A stretch of DNA of 64,000 nucleotides from Paraburkholderia azotifigens (GTDB taxonomy: Bacteria; Pseudomonadota; Gammaproteobacteria; Burkholderiales; Burkholderiaceae): the NCBI RefSeq assembly GCF_007995085.1, contig NZ_VOQS01000005.1, forward strand, positions 2,418,001-2,482,000. Direction: 5' to 3'. Below, in pieces: positions 61,349-64,000 of the stretch (the stretch's first letter is position 1; each line of letters starts with the position of its first letter). The notes under the pieces are model-generated. The model ran no database searches. It was given only the letters and a program-made list of their open reading frames with translations, and was not told the origin of the DNA. Position numbers and translations under genes: made by a program.

Positions 61349-61975
61349 TTAACCGCAACTTACCGACGACAGCAAATTCAACGGCTGTACAGGCAATCCC
61401 TGTTCGGGCGGTATGACGGTTCCGTTTGTCACCGTCATTGCACAGTTATGCAGCCCGATCATTATGCCGGATTTCTCTGACTTTCCCGGATCGAACGCGA
61501 ACTTCCAGCGCTGCATTGCCGGATCGCGGAATAGCGCGACGATACCGAACGCCTGCGCCTCGCGCGAGACTTTTTCAGTGACGTTATAGCGCTGGCCCGG
61601 AATAAGCGTCACTTCTCGCACACCTAGCAGATCGCCGCCCAATGTGCTCTTCTCTTTGGTGGGATCGGTAAAGGTATCGAAAGGCGCTTGTTGAAAAGAA
61701 GTGGGGTCTTTCAGCGTATAGAGACGTACGACGAGTGCGAGCGGCCGCCTGTCGTTTGCGGCATTCAGATTGGGCGCGGCATAAAGTGTTAAACCGATAT
61801 TGCGCGGCGGCTTTTGCGAATCCGGCACGTCGGGTTTGCCGATGCCGGCGGCCTGCAAGGCCGACGAGGCGGCCGCGCCGAGCACGCTGACGCCCGCGGC
61901 GCAGCCCCCGAGCAATGCGCTTCCAGCCATGCTCAATACGATTAGCGATGCAACCCGGATAGCACGCGTATTCAT
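61349..61975 (-). CDS. tssJ: T6SS outer-membrane lipoprotein TssJ
   Basis: A 208-residue lipoprotein that anchors the T6SS membrane complex to the outer membrane. The signal peptide ends in the lipobox LGGC, followed by a transthyretin-like beta-sandwich (NIGLTLYAAPNLNAANDRRPLALVVRLYTL; LIPGQRYNVTEKVSREAQ). An Ala-rich 30-residue stretch follows the Cys and serves as linker. ATG 61975 gives a standard signal peptide; a TTG at 61996 is the alternative start. First gene of the minus-strand tssJ-tssK-tssL set and divergent from the plus-strand T6SS genes. Confidence 0.92.
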   Translation of the reverse strand: MNTRAIRVASLIVLSMAGSALLGGCAAGVSVLGAAASSALQAAGIGKPDVPDSQKPPRNIGLTLYAAPNLNAANDRRPLALVVRLYTLKDPTSFQQAPFDTFTDPTKEKSTLGGDLLGVREVTLIPGQRYNVTEKVSREAQAFGIVALFRDPAMQRWKFAFDPGKSEKSGIMIGLHNCAMTVTNGTVIPPEQGLPVQPLNLLSSVSCG

Positions 61976-62324
61976 TATGTATAGACCGGTATTCAAGCCG
62001 GCCGTCCCGTCGAATTGTCAATTAAAACGGCTGATAAGTGGTTCGTTTTCACCCTGCGCATGCCGGATTGCAAGCGGTGATTCAGGTGTCGGCGCCTGGT
62101 CGATTCAGGAAAATATTGCCGCATGATTCATGCGTGATGAATTGGTTGTGGCAATAAATTACCGGTCTGGTTGGGGATATTGTATTGACGTGTTCTCCGA
62201 GTTTTTCTTCGGAAGATGAAAGTTGAATTAATAAAAATTGGCCTGTACTATACGCGCGCACTTAGTGCAAAGCAAAACCCGTTTTCTTCATGAATTATAA
62301 AATTCGCACGGCGGTGAAACAAAG
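61976..62324. promoter_or_regulatory. AT-rich divergent T6SS control region
   Basis: About 350 bp of AT-rich DNA between tssJ and the TPR lipoprotein gene, clearly lower in GC than its surroundings. A possible sigma-70 promoter for the rightward genes has -35 TTGAAT (62223-62228), a 17 bp spacer and -10 TACTAT (62246-62251). No convincing sigma-54 element (GG-N10-GC) was found. Silencing by an H-NS-like protein is plausible from base composition alone. Confidence 0.45.
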
Positions 62325-63005
62325 ATGAAAAATCGGCTCTTTACCAGTCTTTCTGGGGCGGTGCTGGTATGCGGCATGATTGCCGGATGCGCCACGCAGG
62401 GAAACTCCACTCCGCCGACGCCTGAAGCATTTAATAAGGCGCTCAGCGACGCAGATACCGTAGCGAAGAATGGCGATCAGGACCGCGCCGTCGCGCTTTA
62501 TCAGCAATTAGCCAAAACCGATCCGACACGTGAAGAGCCGTGGTCGCGCATTGCGCAGATCCAGTTCGCGCAAGGTCATTACGGTCAGGCCATCGTTGCC
62601 GCGCAGGAAGCATTGCAACGCGATCAGACCGATCGCCAGGCGAAGAGCGTGCTGGCCGTCGCGGGTTTGCGCGTCGCTACGCAATCGCTCGGGGAGTTGC
62701 GTCAGGATGCGGCCCTCGCCGGTGACGCAAAGTCGGACGCGCAGACGCTTGCGAAGCAGCTGCGCGACACGCTTGGCGAAGCGACGCTGTTCCCGCCCGA
62801 AGCGAACGACAAGCCGGCCGTGAAGAAGCGCCGCGTCGTCCGCCACGTCGCCAAACAGGCGCCGAAGGCAAACGATTCCGCGGACACGAACGCTGCCGCG
62901 CCCGCCGCAACGGCCCCCGCACAAGCGCCTGCCGGACCGTCCGTTGCGCCCGCCAAGGCGGCGCAAAGCGGCGGCGCATCCGATCCCTTCAGCGCACTGC
63001 GCTGA
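62325..63005 (+). CDS. TPR-containing lipoprotein of the T6SS locus
   Basis: A 226-residue predicted lipoprotein with lipobox IAGC (Cys about residue 22). Two to three TPR-like helix pairs follow (about residues 38-105; AEQ-type units such as ALYQQLAKTDPTREEPWSRIAQIQFAQGH are recognisable). The C-terminal tail is basic and then Ala/Pro-rich and low in complexity (from about residue 165). It is the first gene of the plus-strand set leading to tssB and tssC. Such TPR lipoproteins are common at this spot in Burkholderia T6SS loci; its role is not established, and no symbol is given. Confidence 0.8.
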   Translation: MKNRLFTSLSGAVLVCGMIAGCATQGNSTPPTPEAFNKALSDADTVAKNGDQDRAVALYQQLAKTDPTREEPWSRIAQIQFAQGHYGQAIVAAQEALQRDQTDRQAKSVLAVAGLRVATQSLGELRQDAALAGDAKSDAQTLAKQLRDTLGEATLFPPEANDKPAVKKRRVVRHVAKQAPKANDSADTNAAAPAATAPAQAPAGPSVAPAKAAQSGGASDPFSALR

Positions 63006-63045
63006 TATCAGGCTGGTCTGAACCACACGCACCCGGGAGCCGTCG

Positions 63046-63579
63046 ATGGCCAAGAAAGAAAGTATTCAAAAGCGCTTGCAGAAAGTGCGGCCGCCGCGCG
63101 TTCAACTGACCTATGAGGTCGAGCGCGGCGATGCGATCGAAGTGAAGGAACTGCCGTTCGTCGTCGGCGTGGTGGCCGATCTCGCCGGTCAATCGGAAAT
63201 CGAGCAGCCGAAGCTGCGCGATCGCAAGTTCGTCAATATCGACCGCGACAATTTCGACGACGTGATGAAAGCGATCGAACCGCGCGCGGCATTTCAGGTG
63301 GAGAACCGCCTGAGCGATGCAGGGGGCAAGTTCGGCGTCGATCTGCGCTTCCGTTCGATGGCCGACTTCAATCCCGATGAAGTGGTCGAGCAGATCGAAC
63401 CGTTGCGCCGTCTTCTCGAAGCGCGCTCGAAGCTCGCCGACCTGCGCAACAAGCTGGCTGGCAACGACAAGCTCGAAGACCTGCTCGGCGAAGTGCTGAA
63501 GAACACGCAGCAATTGCAGGCGCTTGCGGGAACCACGCAGAGCACGGACGGCGGCGACGCGCCTGACGAGAACAAGTAA
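63046..63579 (+). CDS. tssB: T6SS contractile sheath small subunit TssB
   Basis: A 177-residue TssB/VipA (DUF770) protein. The conserved PPRVQLTYEVERGDA start, the DRDNFDDVMKAIEPR segment and the MADFNPDEVVEQIEPLRRLLEAR block are all present. It pairs with TssC to build the contractile sheath that drives the Hcp tube out of the cell. Length is normal. CGGGAG lies about ten bases before the ATG, and the tssC gene follows after 24 bp. Confidence 0.95.
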   Translation: MAKKESIQKRLQKVRPPRVQLTYEVERGDAIEVKELPFVVGVVADLAGQSEIEQPKLRDRKFVNIDRDNFDDVMKAIEPRAAFQVENRLSDAGGKFGVDLRFRSMADFNPDEVVEQIEPLRRLLEARSKLADLRNKLAGNDKLEDLLGEVLKNTQQLQALAGTTQSTDGGDAPDENK

Positions 63580-63603
63580 GCCTCACGAGGCACCGGGGGT
63601 AAC

Positions 63604-64000
63604 ATGAATCAGCAAGCGGCTGCAGCCCAATATTCCGACGCGCAGGCAAGCGAAGGCGCATCGCTTCTCGACGAAATCGTCGAGAAGAGCAAGGTAGCGA
63701 AGTCCGAGTCCGAACATGCGCGCGCGAAAGATCTGATCGGCGAACTCGTGAATCAGGTGCTCGACGGCACGGTGATCGTATCGGACAACCTGTCGGCGAC
63801 CATCGATGCGCGCGTCGCCGAACTCGACCGCCTCATTTCCGATCAGTTGAGCGCCGTAATGCATGCGCCTGAATTCCAGCGCATGGAAAGCACGTGGCGC
63901 GGGCTCGACTATCTGTGCAAGGAAAGCAATACGGGTTCGACGATCAGGATCAAGGCGCTGCACGCGCCGAAGCGCGACCTCGTGCGCGACTTCAAGACGG
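63604..64000 (+). CDS. tssC: T6SS contractile sheath large subunit TssC (partial)
   Basis: The first 132 residues of TssC/VipB (DUF877), cut by the window end. The conserved N-terminal part (SLLDEIVEKSKVAKSESEH, then DLIGELVNQVLDGT) and the typical MHAPEFQRMESTWRGLDYL motif are present. It assembles with TssB to form the sheath. Full-length proteins have about 490-500 residues, so about three quarters lie outside. Confidence 0.95.
   Translation, partial: MNQQAAAAQYSDAQASEGASLLDEIVEKSKVAKSESEHARAKDLIGELVNQVLDGTVIVSDNLSATIDARVAELDRLISDQLSAVMHAPEFQRMESTWRGLDYLCKESNTGSTIRIKALHAPKRDLVRDFKT

Noticed and set aside
1..64000. tRNA or rRNA genes
   Set aside because: No cloverleaf or rRNA-like sequence was recognised by eye; a covariance-model scan would be decisive.

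Overview
The window looks like a chromosomal segment of a beta-proteobacterium of the Burkholderiaceae (Paraburkholderia/Caballeronia/Burkholderia type). This rests on the high GC content and GC-ending codons, a Burkholderia-style trimeric porin, a fused persulfide dioxygenase-rhodanese, several LysR/IclR/MocR-controlled catabolic operons, and a type VI secretion (T6SS) locus with TssJ-TssK-TssL facing TssB-TssC. The assignment is inference from gene content and style, not from a database search.\n\nLayout. (1) 1-6.8 kb: the end of an MFS anion transporter, an M81 (MlrC-type) metallopeptidase and a truncated NUDIX gene. Facing them are an AtuA-type pair and a CitMHS carboxylate transporter, with a divergent LysR regulator. 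(2) 7-12 kb: a 1333-residue hybrid sensor kinase (Cache-PAS-PAS-HisKA-HATPase-REC-REC-HPt) overlapping a REC-GGDEF diguanylate cyclase. (3) 12-20.2 kb: a LysR regulator divergent from a complete Dpp/Gsi-like peptide ABC importer ending in a gamma-glutamyltransferase gene. (4) 20.3-23.4 kb: a double-REC protein, then a roughly 790 bp imperfect palindromic repeat. An IS5-family element sits in its right arm with 4 bp target duplications (CTTA). (5) 23.4-39.3 kb: single genes and short operons: DedA-rhodanese, fatty acid hydroxylase-type protein, aldo/keto reductase, lone response regulator, porin, ECF41-type sigma factor with carboxymuconolactone decarboxylase and cupin, LysR, secreted alpha/beta hydrolase, quinoprotein-like exported protein, cNMP-domain thioredoxin-reductase-like flavoprotein, Ohr and two small exported proteins. 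(6) 39.3-47.3 kb: an IclR regulator divergent from a seven-gene operon that pairs a polyamine-type ABC importer with a three-subunit HcnABC/opine-oxidase-like flavo-iron-sulfur dehydrogenase. (7) 47.6-55.2 kb: 1-Cys peroxiredoxin, persulfide dioxygenase-rhodanese, and a MocR regulator divergent from an amino acid permease, a DadA-like oxidase and a lone LivJ-like binding protein. (8) 55.2-57.07 kb: a group II intron with its reverse transcriptase, inserted directly behind a rho-independent terminator. (9) 57.1-64 kb: an overlapping effector, small membrane protein and hcp operon, a GNAT acetyltransferase, and the T6SS core genes tssL, tssK, tssJ (minus strand) and a TPR lipoprotein, tssB and tssC (plus strand, running off the end).\n\nHow the parts fit. 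Most of the window is catabolic or transport operons, each with a divergent dedicated regulator and a recognisable inverted-repeat operator. The T6SS end carries an apparent cargo module: a DUF2778/Tlde1-like peptidoglycan-directed effector candidate, a two-helix membrane protein as candidate immunity factor, and Hcp. The two mobile insertions lie in non-coding, hairpin-rich DNA, so no gene appears broken by them. The only visibly damaged gene is the NUDIX hydrolase.
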